Source: Paraburkholderia phenazinium
GTDB lineage: Bacteria > Pseudomonadota > Gammaproteobacteria > Burkholderiales > Burkholderiaceae
NCBI RefSeq assembly: GCF_900141745.1
Contig: NZ_FSRM01000001.1
Coordinates: 868,001-932,000, forward strand
Direction of reading: 5' to 3'
DNA length: 64,000 nucleotides
The translations under genes and the position numbers were made by a program. How positions within the stretch are numbered: the stretch's first letter is position 1; each line of letters opens with the position of its first letter. The notes beneath the pieces are model-generated. The model ran no database searches. It saw only the letters and a list, made by a program, of their open reading frames with translations, and was not told the DNA's origin. Of the stretch, positions 35,963 to 46,200 are shown piece by piece.

Positions 35963-36829
35963 TTGAGCACCACGGCTACCCCTCCATCGCTGTCATCGGC
36001 CCAGATTGAACATCGGATCCGCGCGCTCGACGAACATGTTGATCAACTACGCGCAATCGATGTTCAGACGTATTCGGACGACAACAAGCAAATTCTCGTC
36101 GCCTTGCAGGCCAGGATCCGCGACACGCTTGAGCGTTGCTTTGGCGATAACTCGTCGCGCTATCGCCATTTTCAGGGCGCGGGGTATTTGTATGAGCCCA
36201 TTGGACGACCAGGCATTTTTACTAAGCGTGGTGCATTGGAGGCTCAACTTCGAGAGGAGGTTGGAGAGAACATCAGACGGTCCATCGGACTTCTTCAGTC
36301 GGCACGGGCCTCACTGCAGGCTGAGCTGGCGGACATTGAGCACCAGTTATCGCCTGTGAGTAATGCCAATTCGAAATCGATGCCGCTTTCCCGGCGCGTG
36401 TTCGTTGTTCATGGCCACGACAACGGAGCCCGCGAGACCGTCGCACGCTTCCTTGAGCACATCGACTTCGAGCCGGTCATCCTGCATGAGCAGGCCAACC
36501 AGGGCCGAACGATCATCGAAAAATTCGAGGCGCACGGCGATGTCGGGTTTGCCGTCGTGCTGCTCACGCCCGACGATGAAGGGTGCGTGAAGGGCGGTGA
36601 GCTTCAGCCTCGCGCACGGCAGAATGTCGTGCTCGAACTCGGGTATTTCATTGGGCGGCTTGGCCGGAACAAGGTATGTGCTCTCAAGAGCGGAGATCTT
36701 GAGCTACCCAGCGATTACCAAGGTGTGCTTTGGGAAACGATGGATAGCGGAGGCGGCTGGAAGCTCAAATTAGCCAGTGAGCTCGCGGCCGCAGGCTATG
36801 AGGTCCATTTGAGTACAAAAAGGCCATGA
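35963..36829 (+). CDS. TIR-like (CAP12-type) nucleotide-binding defence protein
   Basis: A 288-residue protein. Residues 1-135 are helical with no known motif; residues about 144-288 are the TIR-like domain: RRVFVVHGHDNGARETVARF, the conserved HEQANQGRTIIEKFE with the putative catalytic glutamate, and ARQNVVLELGYFIGRLGR. Homologous domains in Cap12-type and Pycsar effectors break NAD+ to stop phage-infected cells. No cyclase or sensor gene is next to it, so the N-terminal half may sense the trigger. A TTG start at 35963 is the only one that fits the frame. It overlaps the integrase gene by ATGA. Confidence 0.8.
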   Translation: MSTTATPPSLSSAQIEHRIRALDEHVDQLRAIDVQTYSDDNKQILVALQARIRDTLERCFGDNSSRYRHFQGAGYLYEPIGRPGIFTKRGALEAQLREEVGENIRRSIGLLQSARASLQAELADIEHQLSPVSNANSKSMPLSRRVFVVHGHDNGARETVARFLEHIDFEPVILHEQANQGRTIIEKFEAHGDVGFAVVLLTPDDEGCVKGGELQPRARQNVVLELGYFIGRLGRNKVCALKSGDLELPSDYQGVLWETMDSGGGWKLKLASELAAAGYEVHLSTKRP

Positions 36830-37782
36830 ACCAGCTCGTCGCGCTCGATGCCATTCCCACCCCGGCGCTGGTCACTGCCGCCGGCGAGCGGGCAGGCATC
36901 CGCTTCCTGGAGTTCTTCGCGTCGGCGATCCGCAATCCACACACGCGGCGTGCCTATGCGCGCGCCGCAGGGGATTTTCTCGCCTGGTGCGCCGGCGCCG
37001 GGGTGCCGTCGATCACGGCGGTGCAGCCGCTGCATGTGGCCGCCTGGATCGAGCGGCAGACGCAGGCATTGTCGGCGCCGACCGTCAAGCAGCACCTGGC
37101 CGCGATCCGCCACCTGTTCGACTGGCTCGTGACGGGCCAGATCGTGCCGCACAACCCGGCCGCCTCGGTGCGGGGGCCGTCCCACACCGCGAAAAAGGGC
37201 AGGACACCGGTGCTCGATGCGACCGAGGCGCGGCAGCTGCTCGACAGCATCGACGTGACGACACCGGCGGGGCTGCGGGACCGCGCGCTGATCGCCCTGA
37301 TGGTGTTTTCGTTCGCACGGGTGGGCGCCGCGCTCGCGATGCGGGTCGAGGATGTCTATGTGCAGCACCGGCGCCTGTGGGTGCGCCTGCGTGAAAAGGG
37401 CGGCAAGCAGCACGCGATTCCCTGTCACCACACACTGGAGGCGTACCTGCACGCGTATCTGGACGGTGCCGGCATCGGCGGCGATCCGAAGGAGCCGCTA
37501 TTCCGCACGATACGTCGCGGCACCGGTCAGCTCAGCACGACGCCGCTGCCGCAGGCGAACGCGTATGCAATGGTGCGTCGTCGGGCGCTCGCGGCGGGCA
37601 TCGGGACGGCGATTGGCAACCACACGTTCCGCGCGACCGGCATCACCGCCTACCTGAAGAACGGCGGCACGCTCGAGAACGCGGCGGCGATGGCCAATCA
37701 CGCGTCGACGCGCACCACACAGCTGTACGACCGCCGCCGGGACGACATCAGTCTGGACGAGGTGGAGCGTATCCATGTATAG
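36826..37782 (+). CDS. Second tyrosine recombinase, coupled to the TIR-like gene
   Basis: A 318-residue XerC-like recombinase. The N-terminal SAM-like core-binding domain (residues about 25-125) is followed by the catalytic domain with R165 (FSFARVGAAL), K around 191-194, H266-x-x-R269 (NHTFRATG), H292 and the nucleophile Y301 (QLYDRR). All key residues are present. GC is higher than in the rest of the island. The start overlaps the TIR stop by four bases. It differs from the element integrase at the right end, and a fragment of a close relative lies at 32133. Confidence 0.88.
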   Translation: MNQLVALDAIPTPALVTAAGERAGIRFLEFFASAIRNPHTRRAYARAAGDFLAWCAGAGVPSITAVQPLHVAAWIERQTQALSAPTVKQHLAAIRHLFDWLVTGQIVPHNPAASVRGPSHTAKKGRTPVLDATEARQLLDSIDVTTPAGLRDRALIALMVFSFARVGAALAMRVEDVYVQHRRLWVRLREKGGKQHAIPCHHTLEAYLHAYLDGAGIGGDPKEPLFRTIRRGTGQLSTTPLPQANAYAMVRRRALAAGIGTAIGNHTFRATGITAYLKNGGTLENAAAMANHASTRTTQLYDRRRDDISLDEVERIHV

Positions 37783-38040
37783 CTATGCCGGTGTTCTGCG
37801 ACGCCATCAATTGCTTCATGATGACTCTCGCGAGATACGCCCTCGTGTCTGGGTTTCGGGTAGAGGCTGGGTGTCCCTCATGGACCGTCATGGACGGCAG
37901 ATTCCAGTCGTACGCACATCAAGCATCCTGCCTTGAGCTTGTGTTGGCGTTTTCGCATGCTTGGGCACAGGATCGAAGAAGCTTTTGAGCCGTGACCGAG
38001 TCCAGCAAGCACCCAAGCCGTGCGCGGAGAAAGGCTCATG

Positions 38041-38502
38041 ATGAATCCCGAACTGGCCGCCGAATTAGCAGACGAGGCACAACTCAAGGCCGCTATACGC
38101 GAGCTGCGCAAGCTGAGAAAGGAAAGCGAGCCCCTTAAACGTGCATGGTCCGATACACGGGTCGCCAGACAGAGGTACGAGCGAGAGTACGCGTTCGCGG
38201 TCAAGCAGCTAAGGGAGCGGGAGGACCGAATTATGGATGAGCTAGCGCCTTATCTGGACAAGATCGAGGCGCTAGAGAAACAGGTGAGGAAACGGACCGC
38301 AAGGTACGGAAAGCGCAGTCCGGCTAAGGTCATCTGTGGCTGTGCGAAGGCCGCACTGCAAATCTTGCCTAAGAGCCTCACACTCCGTCTTATTCTGCTC
38401 GGCGCCGACGACGATAGCGCTCAGCTCAGCCGCGCAAGGCGAGGCGGCCTTGCGCGTTTCGAGTCGGTGTCAAATGGTCCGCGGTCAGGCCGAGACTGTT
38501 GA
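38041..38502 (+). CDS. Small coiled-coil protein, copy B, frameshifted
   Basis: Residues 1-84 match copy A at 29746 at 74 positions, including the coiled-coil core. Near 38291 one base is missing relative to copy A, so the frame shifts and continues with unrelated residues to 38502 (153 aa). In the copy A frame a TAA at 38325-38327 would end the protein at about 96 residues. An AAAGG site precedes the ATG. Function unknown. Confidence 0.6.
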   Translation: MNPELAAELADEAQLKAAIRELRKLRKESEPLKRAWSDTRVARQRYEREYAFAVKQLREREDRIMDELAPYLDKIEALEKQVRKRTARYGKRSPAKVICGCAKAALQILPKSLTLRLILLGADDDSAQLSRARRGGLARFESVSNGPRSGRDC

Positions 38503-38684
38503 GAGTGGGGCACCATAAGGTTGTGCGCCTGCTCGCTCGCGTCCAACAAACGGTAGTTTTTTGAACGCCTGAACAGTGCTGCTGGCTAACGCGAGCATCG
38601 AGCTGGTACTGGACCTCGACCGAGCTATTGGGCACCCCTATTCATGCCTTGAAGGCGCAACCCAAGCTATCCGTTCTCGCGCTG

Positions 38685-40727
38685 TCACGGACCGCCAAGC
38701 ACCTTCAACGCCGCAGTCTTTGGGTCGCCATAGAAGATCGGGTCGACGTGTTCCATGATTTCGGCGCTGACGTCAAGGAAGCTCCGCTTGTTCTCGATCG
38801 GAATCAGTGCGCGCTTCGCACCGTTATCCATTGCAACCTGGAGAGGTTCGGTGAGCGAGCGAAGCGGCTTGATGTTCCCTTGCACGCTCATGTCGCCCAG
38901 GATCAGTAAGGCCGGTGTGACCGGAGCCTTACGCAGCGCCGAGTAGCAAGCCACGAAGAAAGCGACCCCCAGCTCGGCCTCAACCCGGTTCGCCAACAGG
39001 TCGATGACCTCAACATGAAAGTCAGCGACGTCGAAGTCCCGAGCGACTCCGAATTCCGACTTCTTGGTCTGCAGAAAGCTGAACGCACGCTGCACCGACT
39101 CCTTCATGGCGCCCGACACGCCACCCGCCAGTCTGAGCTTGCCGGTGCCATTCGACACAGACACCTCCATCCTGTACAGGCCGACTGTTCCGTCCGAGGT
39201 CACGCCAGCGGTGTACGTGGTGCCGGGCGGCAGCGGATCGGTCGCAATGAGATCGCGTCCACCCTGCTCCGGAACGCCGACGAATTTTTCCTCACCAGTG
39301 TCCTGCAGGGTGTAGCTGAATGAGGTGTGGTAATACTCGAAGGCGCCCATCTTCTTGAGCTGCTCCTTGACCCGTCGCCGCCCCTCGATCGCCAGCTCAA
39401 GGATTTCACCGAGCTCGTCGAGAGCCACATCCCCGTGCGGATATAGGATCTTCATAAGCCCGGAAACCGTCTTGCGTACTGCCTTGCGATCACGGGCGTT
39501 GAGGTGAGCTCCCAGGGAGAAATGGCGGTCGATGATCTCGGTGAAGTTGTGCTTCCTCATTTCGCGGAGCGCTTCCGCAAGATAGTCGACCACGAAACCA
39601 TAGTGGTTCGTGAACAGATCGTTCCGCATTTTCGGGATCTCCCAGCCTGGGAGATAGAAGTGCATGCGGTCGATGAACGCCATGTCGTCGCGGATGATGT
39701 CCGGCATGGGGGCAAACAGATGGCCGGTCTGTACCATCACGTCCACCGGCTGATTGGTGTTGCCGAACATTGCGATGCTAGCGTCACCGGATACCGCCTC
39801 TTGGCCGCGCTGGAAAATGCCGGATTCGCAGTAGGTCTTCATCGTTGTGATGACCTCCTTCGGCATCTTCTGCAGGTCAGCCACTTCATCGAATCCGACG
39901 ACGTCCCAGATCTGCACCATGCCCTTCTGCCGCCCCGACATGTGGCCGAACAGGTTTGCCACCGTGGTACCCCCGGTAAGCAACGCAGAGTACGGTGACA
40001 CTTCCTGCACCACGTAGCTCTTGCCTGTACCGCGCGGTCCGAGTTCGACGAGGTTGTAGTTGCGCTCCGCAAGTGGAACCAACCGCACCAGAAGCAGCAG
40101 CTTGAGGCGTCTCGACATCTCGCCGGGCTCATAGCCCATGCTCCGCAGGATGAGGTCGAGCCACTCATCGGCCGTGAACTCGCTGCGGATACGCCGGTAC
40201 TCCTCGAGGTCGAAGGTGGCGATTTGGATCGGGGTCAGCTTGTCGATCCAGAAGGGATTCTTCCCGCGCGATTCCTCATCATACTCAAAGCGCATGTCAA
40301 CCTGCGCCCAGACGCCGCCCATCACGAGGCGCTCGTAGTCGCGGACGTAGTGCTCAGGGACGTGTACGTTCTTGTGGCCGAAGTTCGTGACCTCGGCCCA
40401 ATAATCCGAGTCGACAAGGCGCACCTTCACCTTGTCGATGAAGGTGTGGCGGCCTCGGTCCTTTACCGTTGCCTGCGCCTTCATCGACTCGTCGGAGCGG
40501 ATGTAGTTGTTGGCCAACGTGTCGTTGACCACCTGCAGGCCCATCTGGATCGCGACCTCGTCGCTCGAGGCGCAGTACTTCCCGAGGAGGAACTCGAGGA
40601 CGAAGACCGGCACGTTGGCGCCGACCTTGACCTTTCGGACGAGGTCCTTGCGCACCACCTTCCCGGCGAACAGGCGGTTGACCTTGTCGTCGAGTGCGTC
40701 TCGTGTCGGGGTCGCTCCGTTGCTCAT
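38685..40727 (-). CDS. brxL: BREX protein BrxL (Lon-like AAA+)
   Basis: A 680-residue AAA+ protein. An N-terminal DUF domain (residues 1-200) is followed by Walker A GPRGTGKS at 230-237, Walker B (IWDVVGFDEVAD), sensor 1 (ASIAMFGNTNQP), and a C-terminal Lon-like domain (AMKESVQRAFSFL, then LLILGDMSVQGNIKPL). The canonical GPSAG serine motif of Lon is not visible (VACYSAL here), so peptidase activity is doubtful. BrxL is a DNA-binding effector required for phage restriction in type 1 BREX. It starts three bases after the pglZ stop and is the last operon gene. Confidence 0.92.
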   Translation of the reverse strand: MSNGATPTRDALDDKVNRLFAGKVVRKDLVRKVKVGANVPVFVLEFLLGKYCASSDEVAIQMGLQVVNDTLANNYIRSDESMKAQATVKDRGRHTFIDKVKVRLVDSDYWAEVTNFGHKNVHVPEHYVRDYERLVMGGVWAQVDMRFEYDEESRGKNPFWIDKLTPIQIATFDLEEYRRIRSEFTADEWLDLILRSMGYEPGEMSRRLKLLLLVRLVPLAERNYNLVELGPRGTGKSYVVQEVSPYSALLTGGTTVANLFGHMSGRQKGMVQIWDVVGFDEVADLQKMPKEVITTMKTYCESGIFQRGQEAVSGDASIAMFGNTNQPVDVMVQTGHLFAPMPDIIRDDMAFIDRMHFYLPGWEIPKMRNDLFTNHYGFVVDYLAEALREMRKHNFTEIIDRHFSLGAHLNARDRKAVRKTVSGLMKILYPHGDVALDELGEILELAIEGRRRVKEQLKKMGAFEYYHTSFSYTLQDTGEEKFVGVPEQGGRDLIATDPLPPGTTYTAGVTSDGTVGLYRMEVSVSNGTGKLRLAGGVSGAMKESVQRAFSFLQTKKSEFGVARDFDVADFHVEVIDLLANRVEAELGVAFFVACYSALRKAPVTPALLILGDMSVQGNIKPLRSLTEPLQVAMDNGAKRALIPIENKRSFLDVSAEIMEHVDPIFYGDPKTAALKVLGGP

Positions 40728-40730
40728 GGT

Positions 40731-43283
40731 TTACACTCCAAGTCGAACTGGGATGTCGGTAGGCGAGCGGTAAAGCTCTGCATCGGTTGCCGGGTCCTGC
40801 ACTACGACGCGCAAAGAGGCGGCGCTCTCATCGCGCAGTAGAAAGGCGATGGTTGCCGGCTTGCTGGGCTCCAGCTCCACGATGCCCGTGACGCGGTCAA
40901 ACTGCGCATCAACCGCCATACCGACGGCCCCCACCTGCCGGCCGGCCGCCATCAGCAGCGGTCGAACTTGAATACTTGTGGCCCCGAGCAGCATCTGCTT
41001 GTCACCATAGGTAAATTTGACGCTGAAAATGCGGTTTGTCACCGCATTCGGAAGACCAGCCGCTTCAATCGGGCTCGCTGAGGAGCGAGCCACTTCGCGC
41101 GTCTTTGTGCGCACAGTCAGCACAGGGATGACCATCTCCTGGAGCGAAGGGCCGCCGTGGTGAAACGCGAGGTCGCCGCCCGCCTTGAAGACCCCCGACG
41201 CAGCAGGAAACACGAATTCCAGGTCAGAGGCGTAGCCGAGGGACGATGCCGACACGCGCACGCAGCCGGGCGGCGTGGCACCGCCGCGTCCAATCCAGCA
41301 TCTCCGGTGTAGCTCCACGGTGTCACCGCCGGGAGCGTCGGTGCGCATCGACTCATCGCGGTCCATCGCGAAGAACAGATGGCCGTGGTCCGCGCTCACC
41401 ACGACGTGCTCGATTCCTCCAGCCGCGAGCTTGCTGATGGCGCGTGCAAGATTGTCGATGACGGTGTCCATCACCTGACGCGCCTGGAAGGTGAAGCCCG
41501 TTTCGCCTGCGTGGTCAATCTCCTGCGAGCGAACGACGACGACTTGTGCTCTGTCGAGCTTCTTCGCGAGCTTCGAAGCCTGGAGGCTCAGGAGCTCGTC
41601 AAGCGCCATGTCGACCAAGTTTGGCACACGTGCGGCCGCGTGCTTCTTCCGGCTCGCGAGGTCGGGTAAGAAACTGTCGTCGATGCTGGCACCGAGCTTT
41701 CCGCCTTTCTCGAGAACCAAAAAGCTCGCAGAAGCGCCGGGCTGTAGCGCCGCCATGCCGATAGGCGTGATACTGGGCAGCGCACCAACGGCCGCTCGAA
41801 CGGCGACTTCGGAGCTCTTCGGCAGGCGCTCGGCGAGCTCGACACCCATCTCGAAGCGCATGGCATCGACAAGGATGTAGGCGACGGGCTTGGGCCTGTC
41901 GGCGACGTGTTCGCTCCAGATGTGTGTCTGGTGGAGCGCTCCAGGGACGGTCCACCCAGACTTGACGAGCGCCTTGGTGAAGCCCACAGCCATCGCGTGG
42001 CAGGTGTCCTCGTGGGCTCGGCGGACAACTCCCAGCGGGCGCTCCTCGGGCTCCTCGTCAAGGTTCGCGACCCACACTTCCATGCGGCGCTGAGCCTGAT
42101 CGAGCCGGAACCAGCCATCCTTCGATACGTAAGCGTCCAGCCACACGGCCGCGTCCCCCGAAGTTTTGTTGACTGCGTTTCGGACTTCCAACGCCACGTT
42201 ACCCAACTCGGCCATCCGCCGAGTGGCTTCCCACTGTGCTTTTCTGCTGACGTCACGGTCAATCCAGAAGCTCTGCTCTCTCTCTGTAATAAGTCCCAGC
42301 GCCTCTTCGAACCTGCTGTTCGAGATGAGGTCACCCGCGTGACGAAGCAGGGCACGCTCCTCGAAACGGAAAGTGTCGATAGCTCCAAGCTCGCTGGGCG
42401 GCAGCGTCGCATTATTCAGGCCCAGTTCGTCTTCGACGCGATCGGCGAGTGCCGCGTATGCATCGGGAAAGCGGGTGCGGAGCCGCCGCGCGAGCTCACA
42501 CACAGCAGACTCGTCATCCTTTGATGCGGGTTTGGGGACGCTGTCCAAGGAAGAGGGTGGGTCGCACGCTAGGTCGAGGCGAAACTCGCCTGCGAGCACG
42601 TAGCGGAGCGCGATGGCGCGCAGTTTCGCGAGGGGCGCGTCAGGCTGCAGCTCGAGCCCGAGGCGCGCCTTCGCGAGCTTCGTCAGCTCGCGCGTTGCCT
42701 CTTTGCTTACTATCTCTGAGTCGCGCGCGTCGCTCACGAGCCATGCGGCGAGGAGTTCATCGTTGCCGCTCGTGTCGTAGAAGATGCTCTTCAGAATCGA
42801 AGGAGGCTCGGCGCCGGAGTCTCCCGCCGCGACGCGCGCAAGATCCTGATAGGAGACCTTTCGGTCAAAGGGCAGCATCTCGTCGACGACGCCGAGCGTG
42901 TATTTCTGGAGGAGGACATTCTTCGCCAGCTGCTTAAGCTGCGGCTCCCACGTCATGCCGGCCTTTTCAAGCTCCATCAGGACGGACGCGTGGCGGTCAC
43001 GGGCGACGTTCGGCATATAGATGATGACCGCGCGCGGATCGTCGCCGCTCACGAGTGGCTCGACCACCGAGCGCAGCTCGAACATCGATCCTGCGTACTC
43101 TGCAAGGCTCGCCTTCGTGCCGCCGACGTCAACCGGAGCGGGATCGCTCGCGCTGCGAGGATCGCCGCGCACTTCCTCGATAAATGTCTGGAACTCGCCG
43201 CGCTCGTCGTACCAGACGACGACGCGACGGGACTTGAGCTTGTCGGCGAGCTGCTTCGCCACGTAGTCGTGAAGCGGGTGCAT
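40731..43283 (-). CDS. pglZ: BREX alkaline-phosphatase-like protein PglZ
   Basis: An 850-residue protein. The PglZ domain of the alkaline phosphatase superfamily spans about residues 470-640: YILVDAMRFEMG with metal ligand D473 and VVVSADHGHLFF with D632-H-x-H. The N-terminal part (VVVWYDERGEF) matches BREX PglZ. PglZ is essential for BREX methylation and restriction, but its reaction is not established. The start at 43283 shares one base with the pglX stop (TGATG); an upstream extension of the frame lies inside pglX and is not real. Confidence 0.92.
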   Translation of the reverse strand: MHPLHDYVAKQLADKLKSRRVVVWYDERGEFQTFIEEVRGDPRSASDPAPVDVGGTKASLAEYAGSMFELRSVVEPLVSGDDPRAVIIYMPNVARDRHASVLMELEKAGMTWEPQLKQLAKNVLLQKYTLGVVDEMLPFDRKVSYQDLARVAAGDSGAEPPSILKSIFYDTSGNDELLAAWLVSDARDSEIVSKEATRELTKLAKARLGLELQPDAPLAKLRAIALRYVLAGEFRLDLACDPPSSLDSVPKPASKDDESAVCELARRLRTRFPDAYAALADRVEDELGLNNATLPPSELGAIDTFRFEERALLRHAGDLISNSRFEEALGLITEREQSFWIDRDVSRKAQWEATRRMAELGNVALEVRNAVNKTSGDAAVWLDAYVSKDGWFRLDQAQRRMEVWVANLDEEPEERPLGVVRRAHEDTCHAMAVGFTKALVKSGWTVPGALHQTHIWSEHVADRPKPVAYILVDAMRFEMGVELAERLPKSSEVAVRAAVGALPSITPIGMAALQPGASASFLVLEKGGKLGASIDDSFLPDLASRKKHAAARVPNLVDMALDELLSLQASKLAKKLDRAQVVVVRSQEIDHAGETGFTFQARQVMDTVIDNLARAISKLAAGGIEHVVVSADHGHLFFAMDRDESMRTDAPGGDTVELHRRCWIGRGGATPPGCVRVSASSLGYASDLEFVFPAASGVFKAGGDLAFHHGGPSLQEMVIPVLTVRTKTREVARSSASPIEAAGLPNAVTNRIFSVKFTYGDKQMLLGATSIQVRPLLMAAGRQVGAVGMAVDAQFDRVTGIVELEPSKPATIAFLLRDESAASLRVVVQDPATDAELYRSPTDIPVRLGV

Positions 43284-46200
43284 CAGGCGTTTCCTTCCTC
43301 GACAGCAGTCTTGCGGCGACCGCCACGACCGCGCCCCGCGTTGCCGGAGGCGGCCGGTGCTTCGACCAGGGTTTTCAGCGCGGACTTTACCGCGGGTGAG
43401 GTCCGTCCGTGTACGAGCTCGTCGACGCTGCGCGTGGGCGTCTCGCGCGCGGTCCACTTGCCGTCGGCGCCTTCCACCCAGAACACATCTTCGAGCCCGT
43501 GCGCAATGGCGAGGCTCCGGTCCTTCGCGCACTTTGGCACTACGTGCTCGGGCCAGAGGTGCATCGCGAGGTGCGTCCAGTCGTACTTGCGCTCGCAGAG
43601 CGCGTCCCAAGTGGACTTGAGCGCTTTTTGCCACAACTTGTTCTGAGGAACGAGTCGCCAGAGCGGCGCAAAGTTGATAATGACACCGTCGTCGAGATTC
43701 GGATTCCAGAGTGGGGCGACGTGCTTCACTTCCTGAATGAAGGCACGCAGTTCCTCAACGGCGGCCGCTTGGGCGGCGAGTGCCTTTCGCTGGGCGGCCG
43801 TTGCACCGTCGCGCAGCTCACTGGTCAGGGACTCGAGGCGGCGCTCTTCGTGCGCGAGCTTCGGCGCGACGTATTCGTTCTGCACGCGAAAGAGCGTATC
43901 TTTGCTGAAGGCGTGGATGTAGAGCCAGACCGAGTAGCTCGCCGAGGGGGTCGCAAGCTGCCAGTAGATCGGTGCCTTGCGACGGCTCTTCGAGTACATC
44001 TTGATGTGCAGAGGGAAGAACTCCTTGGCGAGCCAGCCACGCAGATTCTCGGGCGCGTCGATGTGGACGCGCTCGGCTAGAGCGCGTGCGCGAGCCGCAA
44101 GGTCGTACTCGTGCCCCTCATCGTCAACGAGGATGTCGGGACGGTCGGCTGGCTCTTCGCCTTCGGGATACATACCGGGCGAGCGCGCCGGCAGCGGGTC
44201 GAAGGGCTCCGGCTCGGACGGGATCGCGCGTTCGCCGGTCGCGAGGCGCGGGTCGAAGCGACCGAAGACAATGCCGATAAGCCACGACAAGCGCGATGCA
44301 TCAGCGACGGCGCCCTCGCTAGGCGGGTTGCTATCGAGCTCCACTTGGACCTCAGAGTCATCACGCGCCCCCCCTGAGATTTCCTGGGCTTCTCGACGAT
44401 CCCGGTCAAGGGTTCGGAATTGTTGTGCCGTGAGTCCACACAGAGCACTGAATCGCAACTCAAGAGGTTCACCAATTATTGACTCACGAGACCAGCCCGC
44501 ATTAGCAGGCGAACCTTCGCAATTGGCCAGTGCAACAAAAAGAACCTCGGTTTCGTCAGACCGCATCGAAGTCGCCATACGCGTACGAACCCCCGCAATC
44601 GCAGCATGCGCTAATTGCAGGTCACCATTCGAGCTAGGCTGCACATACGGGACAGCGGCCACCATCGAGTTCTGAAACTTTGGCCGTGCGAAGTCTTCGC
44701 CTCTGAATCGAGCCACTGCAGTTGCAAGGTTCGATGAGAGGAGAGCAGCCACCCATGATTCATCGGCGTGAATCGGATACACCTGACTTCTCCCGGCTGT
44801 TGGAACAATGCCAGCAGGCACGAGATAAGGCACCAAACGGTTCGAACGAAGCATGTAACTAAGGCCAGGCCGAAAGTACTGAGCCTCAGATCGAACGTAC
44901 TTCGACTCAGAGTCACCCTTGCCAACATGAAAGGCCCGAATCTCCGCCCCGTTGTTGCTCCACTTCACAGTCAGATGAATCGAAGAAAGGATCGGTAGGG
45001 CTTCCTCTGTCTTTGAATACCATGCCCATGCACGGCCGCGCACGGACTGGTCTATACACTCCTGTTGAATCTTCTCGCTGTCGCCCCGGGTTGTTGGCAC
45101 GACAATGCTCGATACACCAACTTCCCACCATGTCCGCAAGAACCGAAAGTCGTCGCCTGTTTGGAGCCCGACCGCAATCGCGCAGACATTTGGAGCAATT
45201 GGCGACTTCTCCGCTATGCGTTGAGCGATCTCTTCATCTATCCAATAAACATATGGACGATCCGGAAAAACGCCAAAATCGCGGACATCTCTCAGAAACA
45301 CGTCGCTCGACGGCTCCCCGGAATTGAGGGCGCAAATAGACGAGCGGAGCCCCACACTCTTTGTCTGGCTCCGAAGTTGGCGGAAGAAGGCGGCTGGCCT
45401 ACGCGTTGTCGGGTTCGCCGACCAAACGCAGGCCGCGGTCTCGACAGTCGCGTCCAAAACCCCATTTCCGAAATCGGCGAAGGCCTCGAGACAAAGGCGC
45501 TCTTCGAGCACGGACTTGCGAAAGTCAACGAACGATTGAAGAAAGAAGCAGGTTCTGCTGATGATGGCCCCCAGGTAACCCGTGGGCGAAAGAAGCTCAG
45601 AACACCTGTCAACGAAGTGAGCCAAGATGTTTCCGCGCGATAGCGGAAACTCGTCCCGCAAACGCTCCAGACTCCGCCCCGTTGGCTCGCCAAATGGCGG
45701 GTTCATCACTATCGTGTCGAACTTCTTCTCCGCGACGGAAAGTAGCCCAATTCCTTGCGCCGCATCCTCGATGAAGAGCCTCCGTCGCGTGCTGGTGCGC
45801 GTCTCGTCGTCAGTGGCAAGGCGGGCAAGCGCGGCGCGAATGCGCTCCTCGGGCGGGGCGAACAAGTCACCTGTCCGGCCGCGTTTGCCTTGGCGTGCGA
45901 CGAGTTGCTCGATGCGGAGCAGCAGCCCCATATCGCCAGCGAGCCTAAGTGACTCGACGAGCGACGTGAACACGCGCTCGAGTTCTGCATCATCAAGCTT
46001 CGCGATGAACTCCCTGGCGATCTGGTCGTCAGCGACGAGCGGCTCGGCCACGACGATATTCGAGCGTCGGATCGGGGGCCGCTCCGCACGGCTGATGCCG
46101 AAGTCGCGGTACGCCTTCTGCGCGCGCATCCACAGCGCGAGCTGCGCGATCTGCGCGCAACGCGGATCGATGTCGACGCCGTGGAGGTTGTGCGCGAGCA

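Noticed and set aside
43284..43634. Upstream extension of the pglZ frame
   Set aside because: It lies inside pglX in another frame; the family start MHPLHDY at 43283 fits the TGATG overlap.
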